A stretch of DNA of 47,707 nucleotides from positions 1,208,752 through 1,256,458 of the forward strand of contig CP070836.1 of the NCBI GenBank assembly GCA_020341795.1, read 5' to 3'. The translations under genes and the position numbers were made by a program. This document shows positions 25,064-32,434 of this stretch, piece by piece. A model generated the notes under the pieces. It ran no database searches and was not told where the DNA came from. It worked only from the letters and a program-made list of their open reading frames with translations. This DNA is from Thermoplasmatales archaeon (GTDB lineage: Archaea; Thermoplasmatota; E2; DHVEG-1). The stretch's first letter is position 1; every line of letters begins with the position of its first letter.

Positions 25064-25207
25064 ATGGTAAAGATGATAAAAGGAAATAATCTGAAACATA
25101 AATATAGTAAAATAGTTGGATATGGATTTAAATGGGAGCTTGTTGAAGGATATAAAACTAAGAAAGGAAAAAAGATCCTACCATATTATAAAAAAAGTGG
25201 GATATAA
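25064..25207 (+). CDS. Possible 47-residue basic protein
   Basis: ATG GTA AAG start, product MVKMIKGNNLKHKYSKIVGY then FKWELVEGYKTKKGKK, ending YYKKSGI; strongly basic, no membrane segment. A good TATA-like TTTATATATAA lies at about 25019-25029, but there is no clear ribosome site. Not recognised. Could be a small nucleic-acid-binding protein or a chance ORF. Confidence 0.35.
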   Translation: MVKMIKGNNLKHKYSKIVGYGFKWELVEGYKTKKGKKILPYYKKSGI

Positions 25208-25366
25208 ATGGAAAAACAATAATTAATCACTAAAAAATATTGAAATTGTTTATTATATTTATTATTGATAAATTTTTAGAAAAAATTCATTTTAAATAAA
25301 AAATAGCAAAAAATAGGGATATATTTTTAAATAATTACTTTAATATTGTTTTTGCGGGGGAATACA

Positions 25367-25492
25367 ATGAAAAAAGAGAACTGTCCTTTTTGTGGACATC
25401 GGTGGGTAAGAAGTTCAGATGAATCACCAATAAAATGTCCAAGTTGTAAAAGTAAATTTTATAGTCAAGAGCAATTAGCTGAAAGAGAATAA
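25367..25492 (+). CDS. 41-residue zinc-ribbon protein
   Basis: A strong GCGGGGGAA site stands just before ATG 25367. The product contains ENCPFCGHRWVRSS and KCPSCKSKFYSQ, a complete CX2C-X16-CX2C zinc ribbon, and ends in an acidic helix (EQLAERE). Size and pattern suit a small archaeal zinc protein, possibly DNA-, RNA- or protein-binding. It stands alone between the dehydratase-like gene and a convergent regulator gene. Confidence 0.7.
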   Translation: MKKENCPFCGHRWVRSSDESPIKCPSCKSKFYSQEQLAERE

Positions 25493-25545
25493 TTAGATCA
25501 ATGATATATTTACCCTTAATGATAGATTGATAGTTGTAAAATTAC

Positions 25546-25896
25546 TCAATTTAATTTTATATTATCTTCTATTTTTAAAGATTTCATTACTTCTTTACCA
25601 AAAGTAGTTATACTATATAACCTGATGTTTTTTCCCCCTTTTATTTCTTCTACTAAACCAAGTCCTAAAAGTGATTCATCTTCTTTATATCTTGATTCCA
25701 TACCTCGCATTGCACCAATAACATTTGTTGGAGTTGTTTTAACATAATATGCAATTTCAGAAGTATAGCTACTACTAGGACTAATTTCAAAAAGATATTC
25801 TGCGATTTTCTTTCTAACATTACTTCTTCTGAGAGCTCTAATAACTAATGGTCTTTTAATATCGATACTATGTTCTAAATCATTCTCTTGCTGCAT
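25546..25896 (-). CDS. Winged-helix transcriptional regulator
   Basis: 116 residues from ATG 25896 (a TTG at 25905 is in frame). The middle reads as a winged helix: RRSNVRKKIAEYLFEISPSSSYTSEIAYYVKTTPTNVIGAMRGMESRY with a recognition-helix-like TTPTNVIGAMRGM, followed by a wing (LVEEIKGGKNIRLYSITTFGKEVM). This type is common in Thermoplasmatota and other euryarchaea. TATA-like TTTTATTAATAATAA lies about 25 bases upstream, so the message is probably leaderless. Its targets are unknown; the palindromic operators at 28742-28856 are one candidate. Confidence 0.75.
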   Translation of the reverse strand: MQQENDLEHSIDIKRPLVIRALRRSNVRKKIAEYLFEISPSSSYTSEIAYYVKTTPTNVIGAMRGMESRYKEDESLLGLGLVEEIKGGKNIRLYSITTFGKEVMKSLKIEDNIKLN

Positions 25897-25905
25897 CCCG
25901 TCCAA

Positions 25906-26490
25906 TTGTGGATGTATGTTATTATTAATAAAATTATTTATTGATGAATAATTAACTGCATATATACTTGCATATGCACCTTTATAGATATTTACATATG
26001 ATAATATTTAGATAATATGATAAAAAGTCATAATCATCTGTATATATATCCAAATATTTATCCAGATATATAAAAACAAGCAACTAACATAGTTATTTAT
26101 ATGACCAAATTATTATTAGAATTAAAATTTATGGGAAAAAGATGGATTTTCCAAAAAACCCTGTCTTTAAAGATGAAAATAATAAAAAAAGGACAAAAAA
26201 TTAAAATTGTAATACAGTTAAGATGTAACAGAACTAAGGTTTTTTTCTGAATATAATTTAGATACAATTTAGAAAATTTTTATTAGATATATGAGCAACA
26301 AAATCGATTAAGAAAAATTAGATAAACAATGTAGAAAAAAGTATGGAGATTTTTAGGACCTATTTTATGCTGTGAAAAAGCATGAAAAGATCAAGCATCA
26401 GTATATGAAAAAAAGGGTATGTATATAGTATATGGAATTGATAAAACAGATAAGATAAAAACATAATAAATAATCCAATTTTAAAATCTG
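25906..26490. other. Gene-poor AT-rich stretch
   Basis: Nearly 590 bases, rich in TATATA-like runs at the left (about 25960-26075). I see no convincing gene. A 49-codon plus ORF at 26101-26250 and short broken frames to about 26460 have no ribosome sites, and reading frames switch repeatedly, as in a decayed gene or plain spacer. Confidence 0.5.
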
Positions 26491-26724
26491 ATGCTGAGAA
26501 AAGATTTAAAAAAAGCTTTATTCAAATTAGTAAATATATGCATCAAAAATCAATATAAATTTTTTGAAAAATTTCGCATAGTTTTTATATGGTTTTTTAA
26601 TATTCTTATTGGGATTTCTGAGATGGGAAATGGATCTAAATTTGTTTATACTACACCAAAGCAGATACCATTGTTTGAAGAGGAAGATGATGGTGTTTTA
26701 AAACTCTATGACTGTAATAGGTGA
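26491..26724 (+). CDS. Hypothetical 77-residue protein
   Basis: ATG 26491, with an AATAAATAA TATA-like box about 25 bases upstream, so it could be leaderless. The N-terminal half is basic and partly hydrophobic (LFKLVNICIKNQYKFFEKFRIVFIWFFNILIGI, perhaps one amphipathic or membrane helix). The C-terminal half is polar and acidic (PKQIPLFEEEDDGVLKLYD). No family recognised. It is convergent with the protease gene. Confidence 0.4.
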   Translation: MLRKDLKKALFKLVNICIKNQYKFFEKFRIVFIWFFNILIGISEMGNGSKFVYTTPKQIPLFEEEDDGVLKLYDCNR

Positions 26725-26807
26725 AAACAATTTTTAATTTTTTTTAATCTTTAAAATAAGTAAGAATTTGTATAAAAGAATAAAAGTTGAAAGAATTACT
26801 CAAAGTC

Positions 26808-28727
26808 TTAAAATAATTTTAAAACGTTCCTGAGTAGTCTTTCAATTCTTGGTAAATTATCTATTAGTTTTTCAATTAAGCTATAATTATTTGGTTTTAC
26901 GATGTTTATGTTTTTTGGATCCTTTCCATCTTCAATTGCTATTGAGGGATCTGCAAACATTGACATTTCAAGGACAGTTTTTATGTCTGCTCCACCCCAA
27001 TCATCGTCATTACTAAAACTGCTAATATATTCGTTTAATGAATTGGCCCATACTTTTCCAAGTATTTTATCATTAATTATTCCTTTGAAGATGTGTACTT
27101 CCATCCAACCAAATAGACGCTTTGTTTCGTATACTCCATAGCTTCCATATCCAATACCAGATGCTCCAAATGATGCTATTCCTCCACCGACTTCTCTTAT
27201 GTTTTTCCATCCGATACATGTTTGTGAATCTGTATATTTATTACAAGAACAAGCATTGAATACTACAACAGGGAATTTATGATTATTATTTACATTATAC
27301 ATTTCATAATCATAATATAGCCATCCCGTATATGGTGAAATTATTGTTTTTGCTGGAAGCCAAGTCTTATCATCTTGAGGTGCATGTGTTGCCCAGCTAC
27401 CCCAACTGCCGTGTCCTGAGAAGTCAACGAAATCTACTCCCTCAATAAATCCATTTGCTATATTTTGTTTAGTTAGTGCTTGTGCTCCATTACTTTTTGA
27501 AGCCCATACTCTGATAGAAAGATATCCTGGTAGTTTTTTTAGAACTTCGTTATTTGCATATTCTCCTTCATTTACTTTTTGTGAATCATCTGGAAAAGTA
27601 TCTCCACCAATTTGTAAAATTTTATTAACCACCTTGTTATGATCTTCGAATTCGATAATTTTATTTATATAGGTTTTTAGTTCATTTGCATTGTTACATG
27701 GTATTTTTCCTAAATAGACATCGGGATACATATCAACATTTGACATGTCGTTTCCTGTTTGAGAGTATTCAGCATATTTTCCATCACCGTCTTTATCCCA
27801 ATTTGAAAATCCCATTTCAGAATTATATATATCTGCATAATAAAGATCACTTGGGAATGATTTTTCAAAATTACCTGAAGGAACCCATGCATATCTTACT
27901 GGAAATTGCTCTTCTCCAGATATTCCTGCACCTACTAGCAATAAGTATGTAATACCCCATTTCTCAATTGCTTCTTTTATATATAGCTTGATTGATTCTT
28001 GAGTATCAATACCTGTATCTGGTATTTCATCAAGTGTTACCATGATAGTTTTTACTTCATCATTGTTTTTATAGTTGACAAGAGCTTGTAGTTCGGTTGT
28101 ATATTCTTCTGGTGTAATAATTAACATGTCATATTCATCAGGGAAATTAATTGATTTAGTTGGTAAATTGTATGTTATTTCAATATTTGCATTTTGAGAA
28201 TATTGAATTGTGTTTGTTTGAGGATGATATTGAACTGGATTAAGGTTTAATGATAAAAATATTACATGTTCTCCGTCTTTTAGTCCAGCACCAGTTCTAT
28301 AACTATATTCATTAGCAGGATAAATCTCTAAATCTGAATAATCTTCTAAAGGTGATAATTTTTCAATATTATTATATGTATATAAGGTAGAGATAATTTG
28401 TGCATCAGGAGTAGATGATATAGGTTTTGATAGTTGTTTTTCTATTTTTTCAGAAAATGTAACTTTAACTTCAGATATTTTTGTACCAAAAGGATAAGTA
28501 TAAACTTTGGTAACTTTTGGTAATAATGGTTTTCCATCATTCATTATCTTTAATTTAGTCTCTTTTAATTCAATATCAACATAATTTTGATTTTCAATTA
28601 TATTTGGCTCAGAAAATTGTATAGTGAAATAATCTAGTTTTTCAATTTGTGAATCAGTTGTTGCAACAGCTCCTAGTCCACTAAGAACTAATATTCCGAC
28701 GATTAATATTGGTAGTATTTTCTTCAA
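26808..28727 (-). CDS. Secreted C25 (gingipain-type) cysteine protease
   Basis: 639 residues. Signal peptide at 1-23 (MKKILPILIVGILVLSGLGA). Residues about 30-200 resemble the C25 propeptide (KPLLPKVTKVYTYPFGT). The catalytic domain follows with His439 in VDFSGHGSWGSW and Cys493 in VVVFNACSCNKY, the His-Cys pair of gingipains. The last 20 residues (LIDNLPRIERLLRNVLKLF) form a hydrophobic/basic tail matched in the divergent neighbour. It would be exported and degrade extracellular protein, as proposed for sediment Thermoplasmatota. An operator palindrome lies between its TATA-like box (28759-28771) and its start. Confidence 0.92.
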   Translation of the reverse strand: MKKILPILIVGILVLSGLGAVATTDSQIEKLDYFTIQFSEPNIIENQNYVDIELKETKLKIMNDGKPLLPKVTKVYTYPFGTKISEVKVTFSEKIEKQLSKPISSTPDAQIISTLYTYNNIEKLSPLEDYSDLEIYPANEYSYRTGAGLKDGEHVIFLSLNLNPVQYHPQTNTIQYSQNANIEITYNLPTKSINFPDEYDMLIITPEEYTTELQALVNYKNNDEVKTIMVTLDEIPDTGIDTQESIKLYIKEAIEKWGITYLLLVGAGISGEEQFPVRYAWVPSGNFEKSFPSDLYYADIYNSEMGFSNWDKDGDGKYAEYSQTGNDMSNVDMYPDVYLGKIPCNNANELKTYINKIIEFEDHNKVVNKILQIGGDTFPDDSQKVNEGEYANNEVLKKLPGYLSIRVWASKSNGAQALTKQNIANGFIEGVDFVDFSGHGSWGSWATHAPQDDKTWLPAKTIISPYTGWLYYDYEMYNVNNNHKFPVVVFNACSCNKYTDSQTCIGWKNIREVGGGIASFGASGIGYGSYGVYETKRLFGWMEVHIFKGIINDKILGKVWANSLNEYISSFSNDDDWGGADIKTVLEMSMFADPSIAIEDGKDPKNINIVKPNNYSLIEKLIDNLPRIERLLRNVLKLF

Positions 28728-28741
28728 ATTTTTACCCCCAC

Positions 28742-28757
28742 ATTAACAGGTGTTAAT
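28742..28757. promoter_or_regulatory. Palindromic operator O1 (protease side)
   Basis: ATTAACAGGTGTTAAT: perfect 7-base arms around 2 bases. It sits between the minus-strand TATA-like sequence (CATATATATAAG, 28759-28770 on plus) and the protease ATG (28727), near the expected transcription start, a position suited to repression. Confidence 0.65.
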
Positions 28758-28811
28758 ATCATATATATAAGAATCTTATTTAAAGTTTTTTAAATAGATT
28801 TTTTTAATAAA

Positions 28812-28819
28812 TGTTAACA
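28812..28819. promoter_or_regulatory. Half-size palindrome TGTTAACA between the divergent promoters
   Basis: An 8-base palindrome sharing the TGTTAA/TTAACA core of O1 and O3, placed just before the plus-strand TATA-like ACTATAAATAG (28821-28831). Possibly an auxiliary binding site. Confidence 0.4.
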
Positions 28820-28840
28820 AACTATAAATAGTAGAATATT

Positions 28841-28856
28841 ATTAACAATTGTTAAT
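28841..28856. promoter_or_regulatory. Palindromic operator O3 (thioredoxin-like side)
   Basis: ATTAACAATTGTTAAT, the same 7-base arms as O1. It lies between the TATA-like box at 28821-28831 and the GGAGG site (28861-28865), at the expected transcription start of the plus-strand gene. Confidence 0.65.
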
Positions 28857-28871
28857 AATTGGAGGCGAGTT

Positions 28872-30092
28872 ATGAATTGGAGAAAAAAAATAGTAATTAT
28901 TGGGCTAGTAGCTACTATTGCATTACTTTTCTCATCTCTTAGTACAATGGGACTTGATGCAAGTATAGGGAAATCTGAAAATATAAAATTAGGAACTTAT
29001 AAAGGGCAATTAAGAGTCTATATTGCAGAACCACAGTCAAGATTTGATAACGATGATAGAGATCCATATCATTTTGGTTTTTTAGATTTCGCAATTGATG
29101 AAACTTTATCAATTGAGTATTTAGACACATATGTAAAAGAGGTTACATGGGTGGCTCAGGATGCTGGATTTAATAATGTTAGAGAAAATAATATTATTGC
29201 AATTGCTACTGTTTTTAATCCTGAAATAAATACAGGATATGCACGTCCTCCTTCCCAAAATAAATTTGATGCACATTACGTTGATGCAGCTGCAGGTGCA
29301 ACTCCTGGTGAAACAGGTCAAAATGAAGTAACAGAAGATTTCACCCATACTGTTTTTGTTGAAGAAGGTACAGCAACTTGGTGTCCATATTGTCCGGCAA
29401 TGGCTGAGGCTTTATATAGTGTATATTCCTCAGGAGATTACCCTTATTATTTTGTTGCATTAGTTGCTGATGAAGTTGATGCTGCATATGATTATCTGAT
29501 AAACAATTATAATTTATATGGTTATCCTTCAGCTTTTTTTGATGGTGGAAAAAAAGTTTTAGTCGGTGGATATGATGATGAATCTTATTATAGATCCAGA
29601 ATTGAACAATGTGGTGCAAGAGATGTTCATGAACTCGATTTAAGTATATCTGTTGAATGGGTTGCAGATGGAGTAATGGATATATCTGTAAGTATAACAA
29701 ACAATGAACAAATCGAAAACTTTCCACCTGAGAAACCAGATATCGATGGTCCAGCTAAGGGAAGTATAGGTGTTGAACAAGAATATATTATCTCTGCTGA
29801 GGATCCTAATGGAGATGATGTTTACTTTTGGGTTCAATGGTTTGAAGGATGTCCAGGTGTATCTTGGGAAGGACCATATAAATCGGGGGAAGATGTTATC
29901 TTTAAATATACATATGAAGAACAAGGAGACTATTTAATTCAAGTACAAGCAAAAGACACAGAGGGTGCTTTAAGTGAATGGGCATCTTTAGAAGTAAGTA
30001 TGCCTAAACCATACAGTATCTCAAGATTTTTATCATTTAGATTTCTTGATCAGTTTCCTCTTATATTAAATGTATTAAGGAATCTACTTTAA
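28872..30092 (+). CDS. Secreted thioredoxin-like protein with Ig/PKD-like domain
   Basis: 406 residues with signal peptide 1-29 (KKIVIIGLVATIALLFSSL). Residues about 155-250 form a thioredoxin-like domain with the redox motif C171-P-Y-C174 in GTATWCPYCPAMAEAL and the cis-Pro-type loop YGYPSAFFDGG. Residues about 285-378 form a PKD/Ig-like domain (PPEKPDIDGPAKG, AEDPNGDDVYFWVQW, YEEQGDYLIQVQAKDTEG). The tail FRFLDQFPLILNVLRNLL matches the end of the protease. Likely an exported thiol-disulfide oxidoreductase or anchored redox protein. Strong GGAGG site; divergent from the protease and with the same operator type. Confidence 0.87.
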   Translation: MNWRKKIVIIGLVATIALLFSSLSTMGLDASIGKSENIKLGTYKGQLRVYIAEPQSRFDNDDRDPYHFGFLDFAIDETLSIEYLDTYVKEVTWVAQDAGFNNVRENNIIAIATVFNPEINTGYARPPSQNKFDAHYVDAAAGATPGETGQNEVTEDFTHTVFVEEGTATWCPYCPAMAEALYSVYSSGDYPYYFVALVADEVDAAYDYLINNYNLYGYPSAFFDGGKKVLVGGYDDESYYRSRIEQCGARDVHELDLSISVEWVADGVMDISVSITNNEQIENFPPEKPDIDGPAKGSIGVEQEYIISAEDPNGDDVYFWVQWFEGCPGVSWEGPYKSGEDVIFKYTYEEQGDYLIQVQAKDTEGALSEWASLEVSMPKPYSISRFLSFRFLDQFPLILNVLRNLL

Positions 30093-30132
30093 AAGAAATA
30101 CATTTTAAAACCCTTTTTTCTTTTATTATTTA

Positions 30133-30801
30133 ATGAAATGTGCTGTTTTATTCTCTGGAGGTAAAGATTCAACCTATGCGATATTTTTAACAAAAAAATA
30201 TGACCATGAGGTTTGTTGTTTAATTTCAATTTTTTCTGATAATCCCAGTAGTTATATGTTTCATACACCATCTATTTTACAAGTGACAAAACAAGCCGAA
30301 GCTATGAACATTCCTATTATTATTTATAAAACTAAAGGTGAAAAAGAAAAAGAATTAATTGATTTAGAACAAGCAATAATAAAAGCAATAGATGATTTTG
30401 GTGTTGAAGCTGTTGTTACAGGCGCTGTTGAATCTGCGTATCAAGCATCTAGAATTCAAAAAATTAGTAATAGACTTGACATTGAGTGTTTTAATCCTCT
30501 ATGGCAAAAAGACCATTTTGAGCTTTTAAATGATTTAATAAAAAATAATTTTGATATATTAATAACAGGAGTTTTTGCATATCCTTTATCAGAAAAATGG
30601 CTGGGGAAAAAAATCGATCAAAAATTTGTTGAAGATATTGGAAACCTTTTTAAAAAATATAAAATTAATCCAGCTGGAGAAGGTGGAGAATTTGAAACAT
30701 TTGTATTAAATTGTCCCTTATTTAATAAGAAGTTAAAAATAGAAAGCACAAAAATTAAAGGAAAAAATAACTCTTGGAAAATGGATATCACGATAAAATG
30801 A
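30133..30801 (+). CDS. dph6: Diphthine-ammonia ligase (Dph6-type ATP pyrophosphatase)
   Basis: 222 residues. PP-loop LFSGGKDSTYAIF at the N-terminus and the family signature NPAGEGGEFETFVLNCPLFNKKL near the C-terminus; also VVTGAVESAYQASRIQ and ECFNPLWQKDHFELL. It completes diphthamide on elongation factor 2 by amidating diphthine. A leaderless start is likely (T-rich, no ribosome site). Its stop overlaps the start of a glutamine-amidotransferase-like gene by 4 bases. Confidence 0.92.
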   Translation: MKCAVLFSGGKDSTYAIFLTKKYDHEVCCLISIFSDNPSSYMFHTPSILQVTKQAEAMNIPIIIYKTKGEKEKELIDLEQAIIKAIDDFGVEAVVTGAVESAYQASRIQKISNRLDIECFNPLWQKDHFELLNDLIKNNFDILITGVFAYPLSEKWLGKKIDQKFVEDIGNLFKKYKINPAGEGGEFETFVLNCPLFNKKLKIESTKIKGKNNSWKMDITIK

Positions 30802-31334
30802 TTCTCGTTGTTAAATTATGTAAAGAAAAAATGCATGATTTAGAATTTGTAAAACCAATTGAAGATATCCTAATAAAAAATGATATTGAATTTAATTCCT
30901 TATTTTATAAAAATTTAGATACTAATACTTTATTAAAAACAGATAAGGTTATTTTATCTGGGACAAGTTTATTGGACAATGATTTTTCTGATAATCTTGA
31001 TTATTTCCATTGGATAAAAAATTTAAAAAAACCAATTTTAGGGATTTGTGGAGGTTTTCAAATTCTAGGATTAATGTTTAACGGAAGAAAAATCAAATCA
31101 GAAAAAATTGGTCTTTCAAATATTTATTTTGATAAAGAATTTCTTGGTGTAAAAGGTAAATTAGAAGTTTACGAATTACATAATTATTCGGTTAAGTCAA
31201 AAGAATATGAAAATTATGCAATATCAGATAATTGTCCAAAAGCAATAAAACATAAAAAAATGCCTTTTTATGGCGTATTATTTCATCCTGAGGTTAGAAA
31301 CAAAAATATAATTGTCGAGTTTTCAAAATTATAA
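30798..31334 (+). CDS. Class I glutamine amidotransferase domain protein
   Basis: 178 residues from ATG 30798, which overlaps the dph6 stop as ATGA; an earlier in-frame ATG at 30774 lies within dph6. The triad is visible: Cys84 in GICGGFQILG, His163 and Glu165 in GVLFHPEVRN, plus the YELHNYSV segment. The size and fold are those of the GuaA glutaminase subunit of archaeal GMP synthase, but the sequence is diverged. Coupling to an ammonia-using ATP pyrophosphatase suggests it feeds ammonia to Dph6. The alternative, that it is the GuaA glutaminase subunit, is less supported by context. Confidence 0.8.
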   Translation: MILVVKLCKEKMHDLEFVKPIEDILIKNDIEFNSLFYKNLDTNTLLKTDKVILSGTSLLDNDFSDNLDYFHWIKNLKKPILGICGGFQILGLMFNGRKIKSEKIGLSNIYFDKEFLGVKGKLEVYELHNYSVKSKEYENYAISDNCPKAIKHKKMPFYGVLFHPEVRNKNIIVEFSKL

Positions 31335-31808
31335 GAATTTATCAAATTCATCATTTCTTAATCTGTAATAATGCCATTCGGACATATGTTGTGCATTAAT
31401 TTTTTTATAAAATTTTAATCCAGGTTTATTCCAATCTAAAACATGCCATTCAATTCTACCACATTTTTTTTCTTTAGCTTTTTTAACACAAAAATTAAAC
31501 AATTTTTGTCCAACACCTTTATTTCTATGTTCTTTTAATACAAAAATATCTTCTAAATAAAGAGAAGGAAGTGCTAAAAAACTTGAGTAACTCATAAAAT
31601 AAATAATATATCCAATATAATTATCTTTAAATTTTGCTAAATATGCTTCGTATTTTGGACATTCAGATAATCCGTCTTTTCTTAATCGATGTCTTGCTTT
31701 CTCAGAAGGAGGATTAAGCTTTTCATATATTGCAAGCATATCAACAAGTTTTAGAAATTGATCAAAGTTTTCATCATTTATCATTTCAATTGTTATTTCA
31801 TCACTCAT
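31329..31808 (-). CDS. GNAT-family N-acetyltransferase
   Basis: 159 residues. Acetyl-CoA-binding segment VLKEHRNKGVGQKLFNFCVKKAKEKKCGRIEWHV with the Q/RxxGxG/A pattern, followed by WNKPGLKFYKKINAQ, typical of spermidine/diamine-type and N-terminal GNATs. The substrate is not predictable. It overlaps the end of the amidotransferase gene by 6 bases in convergent orientation, and is divergent from L10e. Confidence 0.88.
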   Translation of the reverse strand: MSDEITIEMINDENFDQFLKLVDMLAIYEKLNPPSEKARHRLRKDGLSECPKYEAYLAKFKDNYIGYIIYFMSYSSFLALPSLYLEDIFVLKEHRNKGVGQKLFNFCVKKAKEKKCGRIEWHVLDWNKPGLKFYKKINAQHMSEWHYYRLRNDEFDKFL

Positions 31809-31870
31809 TAAATCTTTAATACTAATATATATTCAAAAATATTATCATATGTAATATTTAGTAAAAAACA

Positions 31871-31879
31871 TTATAAATA
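31871..31879 (+). promoter_or_regulatory. TATA-like box of L10e
   Basis: TTATAAATA about 57 bases before the L10e ATG, the same sequence as the box of the L18e operon at 414-422. It implies a leader of about 30 bases. Confidence 0.55.
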
Positions 31880-31927
31880 CCAATTATATTTCGATTTTCC
31901 TACCAACAGATAGAAAATGATGTCAAT

Positions 31928-32428
31928 ATGGCACGAAAACCTAGTAGCATGTATAGATATGTCAGAGGACAACCCTCTACTCGCAAAGAGTATATGGGTG
32001 GAGTTCCAAATCCTCGTATTACGCAATTCGTATTAGGTAATAAAACATCCGAATTTCCAGTTAAATTATCTCTTACTGCCATTGAACGATGTCATGTGCG
32101 ACACAATGCACTTGAATCTGCTCGTATTACCATTAACCGTGCGATGGAGAAAAAAGTTGGAACAACAAATTTTAGAGTTAGAATAAGGGTCTATCCACAT
32201 GTTGTTCTTCGTGAAAACAAACAAGCAACAGGTGCTGGTGCAGATCGAGTTAGTCAAGGTATGAGAGCTGCATTTGGTAAAAATGTTGGAACTGCTGCAG
32301 AAATTAAAGCAAATCAAATAATTATGACAGTTGAAACATCAGAACAATTTATTGAAGCTTCAAAACAAGCATTGAGAAAAGCTGGTATCAAGATTCCTAC
32401 TCCATGCAAAGTTAATATTGAAAATTAA
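31928..32428 (+). CDS. rpl10e: Large ribosomal subunit protein uL16 (L10e)
   Basis: 166 residues. Starts MARKPSSMYRYVRGQPSTRKEYMGGVPNPRI and keeps ALESARITINRAMEKKVG, FRVRIRVYPHVVLRENK and GADRVSQGMRAAFGKNVGTAA, the archaeal L10e hallmarks. 50S subunit protein near the peptidyl-transferase centre. It appears monocistronic and is convergent with the site-2 protease gene. Confidence 0.97.
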   Translation: MARKPSSMYRYVRGQPSTRKEYMGGVPNPRITQFVLGNKTSEFPVKLSLTAIERCHVRHNALESARITINRAMEKKVGTTNFRVRIRVYPHVVLRENKQATGAGADRVSQGMRAAFGKNVGTAAEIKANQIIMTVETSEQFIEASKQALRKAGIKIPTPCKVNIEN

Positions 32429-32434
32429 AGTTTT

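Noticed and set aside
25940-26080. Repeated TATATA-like sequence, considered as a CRISPR leader or repeat array
   Set aside because: No regularly spaced identical repeats or spacers; simple AT-rich sequence. I found no CRISPR array or insertion-sequence transposase in the window.
26101-26250. 49-codon plus ORF in the gene-poor stretch
   Set aside because: No ribosome site, no promoter at a fitting distance, Lys/Ile-rich product as expected by chance in AT-rich DNA.
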